The position numbers were made by a program, and so were the translations under genes. From the IMG/VR virus record IMGVR_UViG_3300033148_002399, positions 1-36,994 of that record: DNA of 36,994 bases. The stretch is one strand, 5' to 3'. This DNA is from a virus. This document shows, in pieces, positions 1 to 7,146 of the stretch. The stretch's first letter is position 1, and each line of letters starts with the position of its first letter. The notes beneath the pieces were generated by a model. It had not been told where the DNA came from. It saw nothing but the letters and a program-made list of their open reading frames with translations, and did not search any database.

Positions 1-114
1 CGAACTCGATCGACTTGCCCACGAAGCGATTGAAAGAGGCGAAACTCTCTGATCTGGTTGTATTAAATATATTTAAAAAATTCCAAGCTGTTTACCTCAA
101 CAAGTGGACTTCAG
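1..114. repeat. Terminal direct repeat, left copy (114 bp)
   Basis: Bases 1-114 are identical to bases 36881-36994. The repeat lies inside coding sequence: it holds the end of the O-like gene and an early part of the P-like gene. Joining the two copies restores one uninterrupted P-like reading frame. The simplest reading is an assembly overlap from a circular or circularly permuted genome. A real packaging repeat inside two coding frames is possible but less likely. Confidence 0.95.
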
Positions 115-416
115 CGCTAAATGGGATTGAAGAAATTGCAATGAATGAATGGGCTCAGGCTTTATCTGGCTTAACCCCTAATGATATTGAAAAAGGGCTT
201 AATGATTTACCTGTAAAGTGGCCACCTACAGTATTTGAGTTTAGAGAATTATGTATCGGTCAGCCTGAAGAAAGAATGTTGGATGCCAGCCATAAGCCTG
301 TTGAAAAAAGGCATGACCATATTCTTGAGTCAGACGAGACAAAAGAAAAACGGAAAGTGGCAGCAAAGTCAGCAGTAGCAGAAATAAGAAAAAATATTCG
401 GAGAGCTCGTGGGTAG
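3..416 (+). CDS. Lambda P-like replication protein (helicase loader), 3' part
   Basis: This is the body of a gene whose ATG lies at 36832 at the other end of the window; across the junction it encodes 154 residues. A start at 15 (TTG) would be an artefact of the cut. The pattern KWTSAL, then EWAQALSGLT, then KWPPTVFEFRELC matches the N-terminal domain of lambda P-type proteins, which end that domain in (F/Y)PPxxxEFxxxC. Lambda P has 233 residues; this protein lacks most of the C-terminal half and ends in a basic Lys/Arg-rich tail. Known role of the family: bind host DnaB and bring it to the O-origin complex. The gene directly follows and overlaps the O-like gene, as in lambda. The next gene begins 8 bases before its stop. 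Function is inferred from family pattern and context; DnaB binding by this short form is uncertain. Confidence 0.75.
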   Translation, partial: NSIDLPTKRLKEAKLSDLVVLNIFKKFQAVYLNKWTSALNGIEEIAMNEWAQALSGLTPNDIEKGLNDLPVKWPPTVFEFRELCIGQPEERMLDASHKPVEKRHDHILESDETKEKRKVAAKSAVAEIRKNIRRARG

Positions 417-786
417 AAAAAAATACAGCGAACACGTAAACGGCAGCGGCCCAGAGAACTCAATTAATGAAGTTCCTCTGTGGCAAAAGCAATGTAGCGT
501 ATCAGGTTGTCATGGTGAAACTACCGTGGCCCTCATAACTGTAGGCACACCAGACTCAGAAAAAACCAGAACAGCAATATTTACTGACGTAGGCATCGTG
601 AGACAAATAAACCATCAGTCAAGATTAGAGCTTAGAGGCAATTATCAATTTATTCGCTGGGTAACTCGATGTGCAACCTGCTTTATGGCTGAATCAATAT
701 CAACAAAATCACAACAATTAAACCTTCCAAGCGATAAGGCTTTCGTTGACAGCCATCGGGAAAATTTACGGAGAGCACAGCAATGA
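409..786 (+). CDS. Hypothetical protein with possible Cys4 zinc site
   Basis: The protein has 125 residues and starts at GTG 409 after a good ribosome site (GGAGAG), overlapping the P-like gene by 8 bases. Two cysteine pairs, C-x4-C near residues 27-32 and C-x2-C near 87-90, could bind zinc. The C-terminus is charged. I do not recognise the family. Its position just after the O/P genes resembles that of the lambda nin-region genes, so an early DNA-metabolism role is possible but only inferred. Confidence 0.7.
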   Translation: MGRKKYSEHVNGSGPENSINEVPLWQKQCSVSGCHGETTVALITVGTPDSEKTRTAIFTDVGIVRQINHQSRLELRGNYQFIRWVTRCATCFMAESISTKSQQLNLPSDKAFVDSHRENLRRAQQ

Positions 787-1208
787 GAAATATCCAGATT
801 AAATATGTAAATGATGATTTTAAGGATCAGGTGAAGCCTAAGTACATCACCCAAAATCAATTTCAGCTAGTGAATTTTAGCCAAGACAGCGTTTCAGTTC
901 GTCCCGGCCAGAATATTCTCGTGAATACCGGCGTGTCGGTTTACATACCCATGCAAGATATGTGTGGTTTAGTCACCATGCACCCTGTTCTCGCCACTGA
1001 AGGTGGTCTTATTTACGGTGGAACCATGATTTTACCAAGCCAATACGAAAAACCGCTGGCTATCCGCATTGAAAATCGTCACCCAACCCAGATGTTGATT
1101 ATCGAGCCCTATGCGCCTGTTGCAATGGTAACGCTAATGCCAACTGAAAAAGGTCGATTCACTGTTGTAGAAAAATTTAAGCCGATGAAAGATGGCGAAG
1201 ATAAGTAA
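783..1208 (+). CDS. dUTPase-like (trimeric dUTPase fold) protein
   Basis: The protein has 141 residues; ATG 783 overlaps the previous stop (ATGA) behind CGGAGAG. It follows the dUTPase/dCTP-deaminase core: a PGQNILVNTGVSVYIP strand like motif II, a GGLIYGG turn near motif III, then a strand with an I-E-N-R-H pattern and a final 'Y.PVAMVTLMP' strand. Family enzymes hydrolyse dUTP to dUMP and PPi and keep uracil out of phage DNA. The catalytic Asp/Tyr of motif III and the Gly-rich C-terminal arm of motif V are not obvious, so it could be a diverged or non-catalytic member, for example a regulatory dUTPase-like protein. The fold call is moderately firm; activity is uncertain. Confidence 0.65.
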   Translation: MRNIQIKYVNDDFKDQVKPKYITQNQFQLVNFSQDSVSVRPGQNILVNTGVSVYIPMQDMCGLVTMHPVLATEGGLIYGGTMILPSQYEKPLAIRIENRHPTQMLIIEPYAPVAMVTLMPTEKGRFTVVEKFKPMKDGEDK

Positions 1209-1233
1209 TTACTAATTAACCGGGAGAATAGTT

Positions 1234-1521
1234 ATGACTGAAGATAAAGCAAAAACTAAACTTTGCCCAAATCGAATATTTGTATCGGAGGTGAACGATG
1301 GTGTGGCTCACGATTTCTCGCCTTGCCTAGCTTCTGATTGCATGATGTGGGAGCCAGAGTATGAGTTGGTAAAAAAAGAAATCGGCGTGGAAGACGAGGT
1401 TCCTGAAGGCTGGGTGGTGCGAAGAGTGAACTTAGCCGAAAAAACGCGGACGATTCAAAGCTGGAGTCAAATTGAAAAAGGTGATTGTGGCCTAAAAGCA
1501 AAAGAGTGTGGGGGCAACTAA
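1234..1521 (+). CDS. Small Cys-rich hypothetical protein
   Basis: The protein has 95 residues, with ATG 1234 after GGGAGA. Cysteines occur as CPN (residue 11), C-LASD-CMMWE (about 31-36) and GDCGLKAKEC near the end. This arrangement resembles small phage proteins with a 'CxxSxCMxW ... GxCGL' signature that are probably zinc-bound. No function is known to me. It overlaps the next gene by one base (TAATG), so the two are probably translated together. Confidence 0.7.
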   Translation: MTEDKAKTKLCPNRIFVSEVNDGVAHDFSPCLASDCMMWEPEYELVKKEIGVEDEVPEGWVVRRVNLAEKTRTIQSWSQIEKGDCGLKAKECGGN

Positions 1522-2072
1522 TGAAACAAGAAGACGTACCCCAAACTGTAAATGAACTCGAGCCCTACGTGGCTTATGCTGGTGAAGTCATGCTAATCGG
1601 TGCCGATTGGTCACATCAAAACGGCCATACTGCCAAATTCATGTTTGAAGACTCAGATTTGGAGTCGAACCCCATGGCAGAGCATACGCTCAGACGTTCT
1701 AAGCGAGCCGGTACGCGATTCCACATAATCTTGATTGAGATACAGGAAGATGAGCAGGTAATCAATCAGGACAAGCGTGACGCTGTGGAGCAGGCAACTG
1801 ATAGCGGCCCCAAAAAGAAAACGAACCGTGTCCGTAATGCAGCCATGCTCTGTCAGGATGAGGGTTTCTTAAAATACCTAGAAAGTTTAGGGCATGTGCG
1901 CGATAGTCAGTCGAGTAAATTTAAAAACGATGTAGCCAGTGAGTTTATTCGCAGAAAAGTGGGCATTCTCAGCCGAGCCGATTTAGGTACAGATGATGCA
2001 GCGTGGCAGCGGTATCAATCTCAAGTTATTCAGCCGTTCCATGAGTGGGAGAGAAACAATGAAACTAGCTAG
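1521..2072 (+). CDS. Hypothetical phage protein, 183 aa
   Basis: The start is taken at ATG 1521, which shares its A with the upstream stop and has a G-rich ribosome site (GTGGGGGC); an upstream TTG at 1485 is less likely. An N-terminal beta-rich part (about residues 15-85) includes FMFEDSDLESNPMAEHT and ends in FHIILIEIQ. A lysine-rich linker follows, then a helical C-terminal part (about 110-180). I do not recognise the family. It overlaps the next gene by 14 bases. Confidence 0.7.
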   Translation: MKQEDVPQTVNELEPYVAYAGEVMLIGADWSHQNGHTAKFMFEDSDLESNPMAEHTLRRSKRAGTRFHIILIEIQEDEQVINQDKRDAVEQATDSGPKKKTNRVRNAAMLCQDEGFLKYLESLGHVRDSQSSKFKNDVASEFIRRKVGILSRADLGTDDAAWQRYQSQVIQPFHEWERNNETS

Positions 2073-2844
2073 ACCCTTCAAAATAAAAGAAGACAGAAAG
2101 GGCCGATTGCAGGTTTTGTCAAGCGGAGGCGGCACACAGTCAAATTGCATGATTGTTCTAATTGCAATGGGGGCTTTACCAAAACCCGATCTCGTTTTAA
2201 TGAGCAATACAGAGCGCGAAGCAAGTAATGTTTTTGAATACCAAAAAGAATTTATAAAGCCAATATGCGACAAAATTGGGCTTGAATATGTGATTGTGGA
2301 TAAAAGCGATTTCACCGATGTAGATGTTACATATATATCAAAAGACGGTGATGAAACAACGCTGCCACCATTTTTTACAGAATATAATGGAAGGGACAAA
2401 AACGACCTTTGCAGCAAGCAAGCTGGGTTCTGTTCCTCAAAATGGAAAAGTGATGTTTTAAATCGCTACTTAAATGATCGCTATGGTGAAAAAGAATTAA
2501 CTAAGCGAGGCGTTGATTATTGGATTGGCATGTCATTCGATGAAAGAAGCCGAGTTAAATATCCAGCAGGCAAATGGCAAAGGCGATACCCGTTGTTTGA
2601 GGCTCAGATATTAAGAGAGCAGTCCATAAAAATTGTTCAAGATTACGGCTTACCTAAACCGCCATTCTCCGCATGTTGGATGTGTCCGAACAGGCATGAT
2701 GATAGGTGGTTATGGATGAAAGAAAACGTGCCGCAGGATTTTGCTGCGGCAGTAAAGTTTGAAAAAGAAATGCAAGTAAAGTTTCCATGGCTCTGGTTGC
2801 ATAGAGCAGGTAAGCCATTAGACACTTTAGACTTTAGGTGCTGA
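2059..2844 (+). CDS. PP-loop ATPase, PAPS reductase/DndC-like
   Basis: The protein has 261 residues, with ATG 2059 behind GGGAGAG inside the end of the previous gene; an in-frame start at 1993 has no good ribosome site. Residues 19-28 carry the adenylating PP-loop (VLSSGGGTQS), and residues 37-49 continue with PDLVLMSNTERE, the strand-acid pattern of the PAPS reductase (CysH)/DndC superfamily. Cysteines cluster at CSKQAGFC (about 113-120) and SACWMC (about 203-208), and could hold a metal or iron-sulphur cluster. Family members activate a substrate with ATP, or reduce PAPS. In phages their role is mostly unknown; nucleic-acid sulphur modification and a metabolic role are both proposed types of function. 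No DndBDE-like partner is visible nearby. Superfamily is sure; substrate is not. Confidence 0.82.
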   Translation: MKLARPFKIKEDRKGRLQVLSSGGGTQSNCMIVLIAMGALPKPDLVLMSNTEREASNVFEYQKEFIKPICDKIGLEYVIVDKSDFTDVDVTYISKDGDETTLPPFFTEYNGRDKNDLCSKQAGFCSSKWKSDVLNRYLNDRYGEKELTKRGVDYWIGMSFDERSRVKYPAGKWQRRYPLFEAQILREQSIKIVQDYGLPKPPFSACWMCPNRHDDRWLWMKENVPQDFAAAVKFEKEMQVKFPWLWLHRAGKPLDTLDFRC

Positions 2845-2896
2845 GTAAATCAAACAAACAGATAGATATTTTTGAGAAATATTGTGATACGGGGAT

Positions 2897-3232
2897 GTGT
2901 TTCGTGTGATTAGCGTTACTCAGCATCATACAAATGTGAGGGCCATGAATTGCCTCATATCAGAACGACCCATTGTGACCCTGCACCATTGTCACGGTGG
3001 CAGCATGAAGCGATTTGGCCAATTACGTGGAACTGGCCAGAAAGTAAGTGAATATTTGGTTATACCCATCCACGCTGATTTCCATGTTGGAGATTTTGGG
3101 TGTGACTCAGGCATGGGCATGATCACATGGGAAATGAAATTTGGTTCACAAGTAACAATGCTTGAGGAAGTCAGTCAGCACCTCGGGTATGACGTATTTG
3201 AATTAGCTGGCATTAAACTAGGAGAATCCTAA
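2897..3232 (+). CDS. Ref/HNH-type nuclease-like protein
   Basis: The core reads VTLHHCHGGSM (about residues 27-37), then RGTGQKVSEYLVIPIHADFH, then GMITWEM. This His-rich HHCHGG ... HAxFH pattern is that of phage HNH nucleases related to P1 Ref (recombination enhancement function) and DUF968-like proteins. Those bind zinc and nick or cut DNA, in Ref's case with RecA. Only one cysteine (CLISER) of the usual upstream CxxC is present. Starts at GTG 2897 or GTG 2906 are both possible (GGGG sits at 2891-2894); ATG 2945 would remove too much. It overlaps the next start by one base. Nuclease activity is inferred. Confidence 0.6.
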   Translation: MFRVISVTQHHTNVRAMNCLISERPIVTLHHCHGGSMKRFGQLRGTGQKVSEYLVIPIHADFHVGDFGCDSGMGMITWEMKFGSQVTMLEEVSQHLGYDVFELAGIKLGES

Positions 3233-4020
3233 TGTTGTTAGAAATAGAAAAGGTGCTCACAAAGATCACCAATGTAAATTTCCGCAAGGAAAATCACGGC
3301 AAAGACCACGTGCTCGCAGCAGACGTGAAGTTTTCAATGCCATTACCTGTCTCGATGATGCACGAATTGGCTGTTGATAGCCCTCCAATCTCGTTCTCTG
3401 AGTTTTTCTATGATGATCCGATTGCGGTTGAAGGCAGCACGATCCCTGATGAAACAACCAGCCGTAAGCGTGAACTGGGTATTAGCAGTATCGGTATCTC
3501 TATGGAGTTCTTCGGCCATAACCTGTCAATACAGACAGATGGTGAGCATACGCCAGCATTAGACTTTTCTGATGTGAAAATTAATGGCTTATCTATCGTG
3601 TTGGAGCAAGAACGCCAGATAACTTTATCAGGCCGATTCCAGTTTGAAGTGCCAAACGATGATGAAATGATTGGCCGATTAGCTGAGTTTATTAAAGCAG
3701 ATGCTAAAATTACCATTACACCACCAGCTCAAGGTGATTTGGTTAATGATGCTGAAGCTGAAAGTAATGTGGTAGATTTTGAAGAAAACACCGATGAAGC
3801 TGATCCACTATATGAAGAAGCTAAAGGATTAGTCATTAATCGCCAGCGTGCCACTATTTCTCTTCTTCAGAAAGAATTGAAGATTGGGTATAACCGAGCA
3901 GCACGACTGATTGAAGCATTAGAAGCGGGTAATGTTGTTGGCCCACATCAAGACAAGGCCCCTCGTGATGTTTTGGTTCATCCAGCAATAGAAGCAATCG
4001 CTGAAGAGTCTGAACTTTAA
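3232..4020 (+). CDS. Phage protein with C-terminal FtsK gamma-like winged helix
   Basis: The protein has 262 residues; ATG 3232 overlaps the previous stop after AGGAG. Residues about 188-248 (DPLYEEAKGLVI, RATISLLQKEL, IGYNRAARLIEALE, GNVVGP, then a basic APRDVLV strand) match the FtsK gamma domain closely. That winged helix reads KOPS sequences and contacts XerD in bacterial FtsK/SpoIIIE. Residues 1-160 form a beta-rich domain without Walker motifs, so there is no translocase motor. An acidic linker joins the two parts. The phage may use it to bind DNA sequence-specifically, to act on host dimer resolution or chromosome segregation, or as a structural DNA-binding protein. The gamma assignment is strong; the function is open. 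Confidence 0.75.
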   Translation: MLLEIEKVLTKITNVNFRKENHGKDHVLAADVKFSMPLPVSMMHELAVDSPPISFSEFFYDDPIAVEGSTIPDETTSRKRELGISSIGISMEFFGHNLSIQTDGEHTPALDFSDVKINGLSIVLEQERQITLSGRFQFEVPNDDEMIGRLAEFIKADAKITITPPAQGDLVNDAEAESNVVDFEENTDEADPLYEEAKGLVINRQRATISLLQKELKIGYNRAARLIEALEAGNVVGPHQDKAPRDVLVHPAIEAIAEESEL

Positions 4021-4027
4021 TAAATCT

Positions 4028-4048
4028 GGGTGGTGCAAGCTGCCACCC
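4028..4048 (+). other. Intergenic hairpin
   Basis: GGGTGG (4028-4033) and CCACCC (4043-4048) form a perfect 6-bp stem with a 9-base loop, just after the FtsK-gamma gene. No T-run follows, so it is not an intrinsic terminator. It could stabilise or space the mRNA before the next ribosome site (CGGAGAACC). Confidence 0.5.
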
Positions 4049-4064
4049 TTAACGGAGAACCAAT

Positions 4065-4313
4065 ATGAAAGAAACAATGGTAAAAGTACCCGGCTCAGAA
4101 AAAATGCTGAAGCAGGTATCGCTTGAGCCTGCTGATTTGGCTCGATACAAGAAGATTCTCGATGAGCATTTGCACTGGCTGGCTGTTGCTCGCGACTTTT
4201 TCCCGGATTCGGCCCACTTAAATCAGGCAATGATTGATCTTACTGCCATAAATAAAGATATTAAGGAGCTGATTCACTATGGCGTGCCAACCGAAGTAGA
4301 GGCTGGGGGCTAA
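4065..4313 (+). CDS. Hypothetical protein, 82 aa
   Basis: ATG 4065 follows ACGGAGAACC. The product is mostly helical (residues 15-70, with LARYKKILDEHLHWLAVARDFF and a second Leu/Ile-rich helix), with no Cys and no membrane segment. I do not recognise it. Its last base is the first base of the next gene, which suggests coupled translation with the nuclease that follows. Confidence 0.7.
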   Translation: MKETMVKVPGSEKMLKQVSLEPADLARYKKILDEHLHWLAVARDFFPDSAHLNQAMIDLTAINKDIKELIHYGVPTEVEAGG

Positions 4314-4678
4314 TGGGCTGGAACCAAAAAAGAAAAGCGATTAATTCTAAAAAATGTGAGTTTAATGGCTTCAAGTTTGACTCTCAGACTGAAATGAGTC
4401 GATACATGGAGCTGATGATGCTGGTGAAGATTGGTGATGTTAGAGATTTAGAGGTTCACCCCTGCATTCGTATTGATGTTGATGGTGTGCATATTTGCAA
4501 GTACAACCCAGACTTTAGATACAAAAACAAGCTTGGTGAAACCATAGTTGAAGACGTGAAGGGCAACTGGAAGAACAAAAAAGCCTTCCATGCAACAACT
4601 AACTGGCAGATATTCAGGTTGAAGTGCAAGATGCTCAAAGCAATTTATGGTATCGAGGTGCAAGTGCATTATGGATAA
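4313..4678 (+). CDS. DUF1064 family PD-(D/E)XK nuclease
   Basis: The protein has 121 residues. An FDSQTEMSRY helix (E27), Y-N-PDF-RY (D67) and VEDVKG (E80/D81, K83) give the DUF1064 pattern and the acid ... D ... (E/D)xK catalytic layout of restriction-endonuclease-fold enzymes. DUF1064 proteins are small phage nucleases, often placed where a Holliday-junction resolvase is expected. Here the RecT/Exo pair is in the other operon and no RusA, RuvC-like or NinG gene is visible, so junction resolution is a fair guess. The fold is well supported; the substrate is inferred. Confidence 0.8.
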   Translation: MGWNQKRKAINSKKCEFNGFKFDSQTEMSRYMELMMLVKIGDVRDLEVHPCIRIDVDGVHICKYNPDFRYKNKLGETIVEDVKGNWKNKKAFHATTNWQIFRLKCKMLKAIYGIEVQVHYG

Positions 4679-4838
4679 AGGTGAAAAGCAGAGAATGTCG
4701 CTGGAACGTGCAATTACGCTACTGAAGGACAAAGCAGAAAACGAACCATGCTCTTGTGATGATTCGCACACGTGCGACTCGTGCAATGCAGACAAGGCTC
4801 TGAGAGAGGCTGACGCCATCATAAGAAGGGCCTTATAG
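4671..4838 (+). CDS. Small Cys-rich hypothetical protein
   Basis: The protein has 55 residues. ATG 4671 lies in the end of the DUF1064 gene with GAGGTG ten bases upstream; ATG 4647 is possible but poorly placed. A short helix is followed by PCSCDDSHTCDSCNADK, a Cys-x-Cys ... Cys-x2-Cys knuckle likely to bind one zinc. Function is unknown. The stop overlaps the next GTG start. Confidence 0.65.
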   Translation: MDKGEKQRMSLERAITLLKDKAENEPCSCDDSHTCDSCNADKALREADAIIRRAL

Positions 4839-5065
4839 TGTTTAAATTGCAACATGATCAGCTCTGCCCGGTATGTGAAAGCCACACAATTACCTATAAT
4901 CGTGGAACGGCGATTGAAAACAGAACGATATTGTCCTGTGGAATATGTGGCCACCATTACAGCGTGCTCCATGGCACAGAAGATGACGATGTTGGGATGA
5001 TAGGTGGCTGGGTGTACCTTAAAGCGGTATGGATAAAAGGGGATTTTTTAGTATGCCTGTTGTGA
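4838..5065 (+). CDS. Small zinc-ribbon protein
   Basis: The protein has 75 residues, with a GTG start overlapping the upstream stop (TAGTG) behind GAAGGG. CPVC (residues 10-13) and CGIC (about 34-37) flank a strand pair, giving a rubredoxin-like zinc ribbon; HHYSV follows. Such small ribbons are common among phage early proteins and bind nucleic acid or other proteins. No specific role is supported. Confidence 0.7.
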   Translation: MFKLQHDQLCPVCESHTITYNRGTAIENRTILSCGICGHHYSVLHGTEDDDVGMIGGWVYLKAVWIKGDFLVCLL

Positions 5066-5169
5066 AATACAAGCGAATTGATTGGTGGCAAGTTATCGGT
5101 AACATATTGATTGCAGTATGTTTTCATGTGTTATTCGGTGCAATTTCTGCTATAGTTGATATGGTTTAA
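5053..5169 (+). CDS. Tiny single-pass membrane protein, 38 aa
   Basis: ATG 5053 has GGGG at 5039-5042 as its ribosome site and overlaps the previous gene's end. A basic N-terminus (KYKR) and paired Trp precede one long hydrophobic helix (VIGNILIAVCFHVLFGAISAIV). It fills the space to the next gene exactly and looks like a real coding frame. Function is unknown; it should sit in the inner membrane. Confidence 0.6.
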   Translation: MPVVKYKRIDWWQVIGNILIAVCFHVLFGAISAIVDMV

Positions 5170-5181
5170 CGGAGAACCCAG

Positions 5182-5526
5182 ATGATAAAAAATATATATG
5201 GATCACCTCGTTATGAGGTCGAATTTAAGAATGGTGAAATACTGCCGTTCCCAAATGGTTACAACGACCACCGAGTAAAGGCTGTCACTGTCGATAATAC
5301 GGTAGTCCTCACTCACCCAGCTCACCCCCCAGTAGCCCTGAAGAAGAATGGCTGGGTTGAAATACACCCAGACCTCACCACCACCCAGAAAAACTTTATC
5401 TTTCCAAGAGCAAACGGAAGGAACGAGGTTTATGGTGATATGTCAGGCCCATTCAAAACGGTTGTGTGGTTCGCTCTAGGTAATAACCCCAACAACCCTA
5501 AAGATACGAAGTGGGCAAGACCATGA
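5182..5526 (+). CDS. Hypothetical protein, 114 aa
   Basis: ATG 5182 follows AACGGAGAACC. The protein is beta-rich and rich in Asn and Pro, with a Pro/His stretch (THPAHPPVAL) near residue 50. There are no catalytic motifs, membrane segments or cysteines. I do not recognise it. It overlaps the DUF551 gene by four bases (ATGA). Confidence 0.7.
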   Translation: MIKNIYGSPRYEVEFKNGEILPFPNGYNDHRVKAVTVDNTVVLTHPAHPPVALKKNGWVEIHPDLTTTQKNFIFPRANGRNEVYGDMSGPFKTVVWFALGNNPNNPKDTKWARP

Positions 5527-5723
5527 GCGCTTGGATAGATGTAAAAGATAAAAAGCCGCCGACAGATGAGCCAATTGTTTATGTAAAACCAAAGGACGGA
5601 GAAAGATTTTGCGTTGGAATAGCTTACTGGACGGTGAGTAAAAAATGGAAGCCTGAAATGGAGAGCACACAAAACCTTTCTGGATTCACTCACTGGATGC
5701 CGTTGCCGGAGCCACCACTATGA
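5523..5723 (+). CDS. DUF551 family protein
   Basis: The start is ATG 5523, overlapping the previous stop; GTG 5511 is less likely. The 66 residues begin AWIDVKDKKPPTDEPIVYV and end THWMPLPEPP, the beginning and end signature of DUF551, a short family widespread in enterobacterial phages and prophages. Its function is unknown; it is typically encoded among early accessory genes, as here. Confidence 0.85.
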   Translation: MSAWIDVKDKKPPTDEPIVYVKPKDGERFCVGIAYWTVSKKWKPEMESTQNLSGFTHWMPLPEPPL

Positions 5724-5950
5724 GCTTATTAATATCAGCCAGTGCGCTCATGCACATTCAGCAGCAGTTTGGGGATAAAGCAAGGTGCGAAGTTACCTTT
5801 AGAGATAACGAGGCAACCATTGTTGTTGATGATGGGGTTAGACGGTACCAAAGAATTTACGATAGTAAGGAAGTTTTCCAGATGTCATCAGGGCAAATAC
5901 TGATGGACTTCGAGAAAGCCGCAAAACACTATTTTGCAGGTAGCGAATAA
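5720..5950 (+). CDS. Hypothetical protein, 76 aa
   Basis: ATG 5720 overlaps the DUF551 stop (ATGA). A helix, a three-stranded segment (ARCEVTFRDNEATIVVDDG) and a C-terminal helix suggest a compact alpha/beta fold. The family is not recognised. It is the last gene before the terminase small subunit, five bases away. Confidence 0.65.
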   Translation: MSLLISASALMHIQQQFGDKARCEVTFRDNEATIVVDDGVRRYQRIYDSKEVFQMSSGQILMDFEKAAKHYFAGSE

Positions 5951-5955
5951 CGACA

Positions 5956-6483
5956 ATGGCAACTAGCACCCCAGAGCTTGATAAGATAAAAAATGCAAGA
6001 CATCGACGGTATGTATTAGAGTTCGCTGCACTTGGATTTAAGAACCAAACTCAGGCTGCAATCGCTAGTGACTACGCAAAAGGCTCAGCTCATGTAAGAG
6101 CAAACAAGATTATGGCCCGTATTGAGATTCAGACTGCAATACAAGAGCAAAAGGAATTTCTATTATCTAAAATCGAGTCCGAGCTGGACATGGAGGCCAC
6201 TGACATTATGCGTGAAATGGCCATAGTCGGTGGAAGCTCAATAGCAGACTACTTATCTTTCAATAAAGAGGGGGTAGAGATTAAAGACTCTAATGATATT
6301 AACCCTCACAAATTAAGGGCTATTAAATCAGTCAAAATAAAGAAAAATAAGAATGGCTCAGAAATAGACTTAGTTCTTCACGATAAAGTGAAAGGATTGG
6401 AGCAATTAGCCAAAGCAAAAGGCATGTATTCAGATGTGGATACGTCGATTAAAGTTGAATTAGTAATTACTGGGAGAGAATAA
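5956..6483 (+). CDS. terS: Terminase small subunit
   Basis: The protein has 175 residues. The N-terminal part (about 15-60) has RRYVLEFAALGFKNQTQAAIASDY, a helix-turn-helix like that of the Terminase_2 family, which recognises the phage packaging site. A central coiled helix with Glu/Lys (QEQKEFLLSKIESELD) fits the oligomerisation region, and the C-terminal strands include LVLHDKVKGLEQLAKAKGMY, a recurrent TerS ending. It would form a ring that loads DNA onto the large subunit. Seven small genes (6484-8426) separate it from the large subunit, which is more than usual. Confidence 0.82.
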   Translation: MATSTPELDKIKNARHRRYVLEFAALGFKNQTQAAIASDYAKGSAHVRANKIMARIEIQTAIQEQKEFLLSKIESELDMEATDIMREMAIVGGSSIADYLSFNKEGVEIKDSNDINPHKLRAIKSVKIKKNKNGSEIDLVLHDKVKGLEQLAKAKGMYSDVDTSIKVELVITGRE

Positions 6484-6621
6484 ATGATATACACGAAAAG
6501 CATATATTTTCTTCTGGCGCTTAATGTTGGGATGCTGATTCTTGTTTTAGTAAATCCGCCACCAGCAAAGAAATGTAATGTCAACCAAGTATGTGAATGT
6601 CAACTAACCGGGAGAGAGTGA
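6484..6621 (+). CDS. Tiny membrane or secreted protein, 45 aa
   Basis: ATG 6484 directly follows the terS stop, with GGGAGAG upstream. One hydrophobic helix (SIYFLLALNVGMLILVLV) is followed by PPPAKKCNVNQVCEC, with three cysteines on the presumed outer side. Its stop overlaps the next ATG (TGATG). It could be an inner-membrane anchored peptide with disulphides; the function is unknown. Confidence 0.6.
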   Translation: MIYTKSIYFLLALNVGMLILVLVNPPPAKKCNVNQVCECQLTGRE

Positions 6622-7145
6622 TGAGTGATTCAGTATTAATACCAAAAGATGAGTGGATGAAGAAGCGTGGGTTTAGCCTTATGGGTGCCACCGCCTTCGA
6701 TAAGCTATGGGGTGAGTATGAGATTCAGACTGAAGCGTTGCTAAGAATGCAGCGTGCTGTTCTTGAGCGACCAATTACAGCCACGGAAATAAAAGAGCGT
6801 GAGCGTTTGTTTTTTGCCAATGAGGTAGCGTTATCGACAGTAAACAAAGGCGAATATGAAGATGGCCTCATGTGCGAGCGTTCTGGTAAAAATACTGAGA
6901 GCATGGAACGATGTGAATTGATTGCCTTTATTGGAATGCTTGATGGCTTAGCTACAGACAGACAGCATGGCCTCGACAAAGCCATTGAATTACTCGAAGC
7001 ATGCACTGAAGACCTGTTCATTGAAGGGTGCGATAAGCAGCTTGAAGATGCTGTTGATAAGTTCCTGAGTGAGAACAGCAAATGCTCAACTAATTGCACA
7101 GAATGTAAGAATTGCCCTACATCATTGAAAGAGCAGGCGGTGTGA
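6621..7145 (+). CDS. Hypothetical protein with C-terminal Cys knuckle, 174 aa
   Basis: The start is ATG 6621 with GGGAGAG close upstream; an in-frame ATG at 6597 lacks one. The body is helical and Glu-rich, with two possible long helices (about residues 15-75 and 95-155). It ends CSTNCTECKNC, a tight four-Cys cluster likely to bind zinc. I do not recognise it. Confidence 0.7.
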   Translation: MSDSVLIPKDEWMKKRGFSLMGATAFDKLWGEYEIQTEALLRMQRAVLERPITATEIKERERLFFANEVALSTVNKGEYEDGLMCERSGKNTESMERCELIAFIGMLDGLATDRQHGLDKAIELLEACTEDLFIEGCDKQLEDAVDKFLSENSKCSTNCTECKNCPTSLKEQAV

Positions 7146-7146
7146 T

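Noticed and set aside
4448-4972. Long open frame of 174 codons on the minus strand
   Set aside because: It runs against three convincing plus-strand genes with ribosome sites and zinc or nuclease motifs, and its product has no recognisable features.
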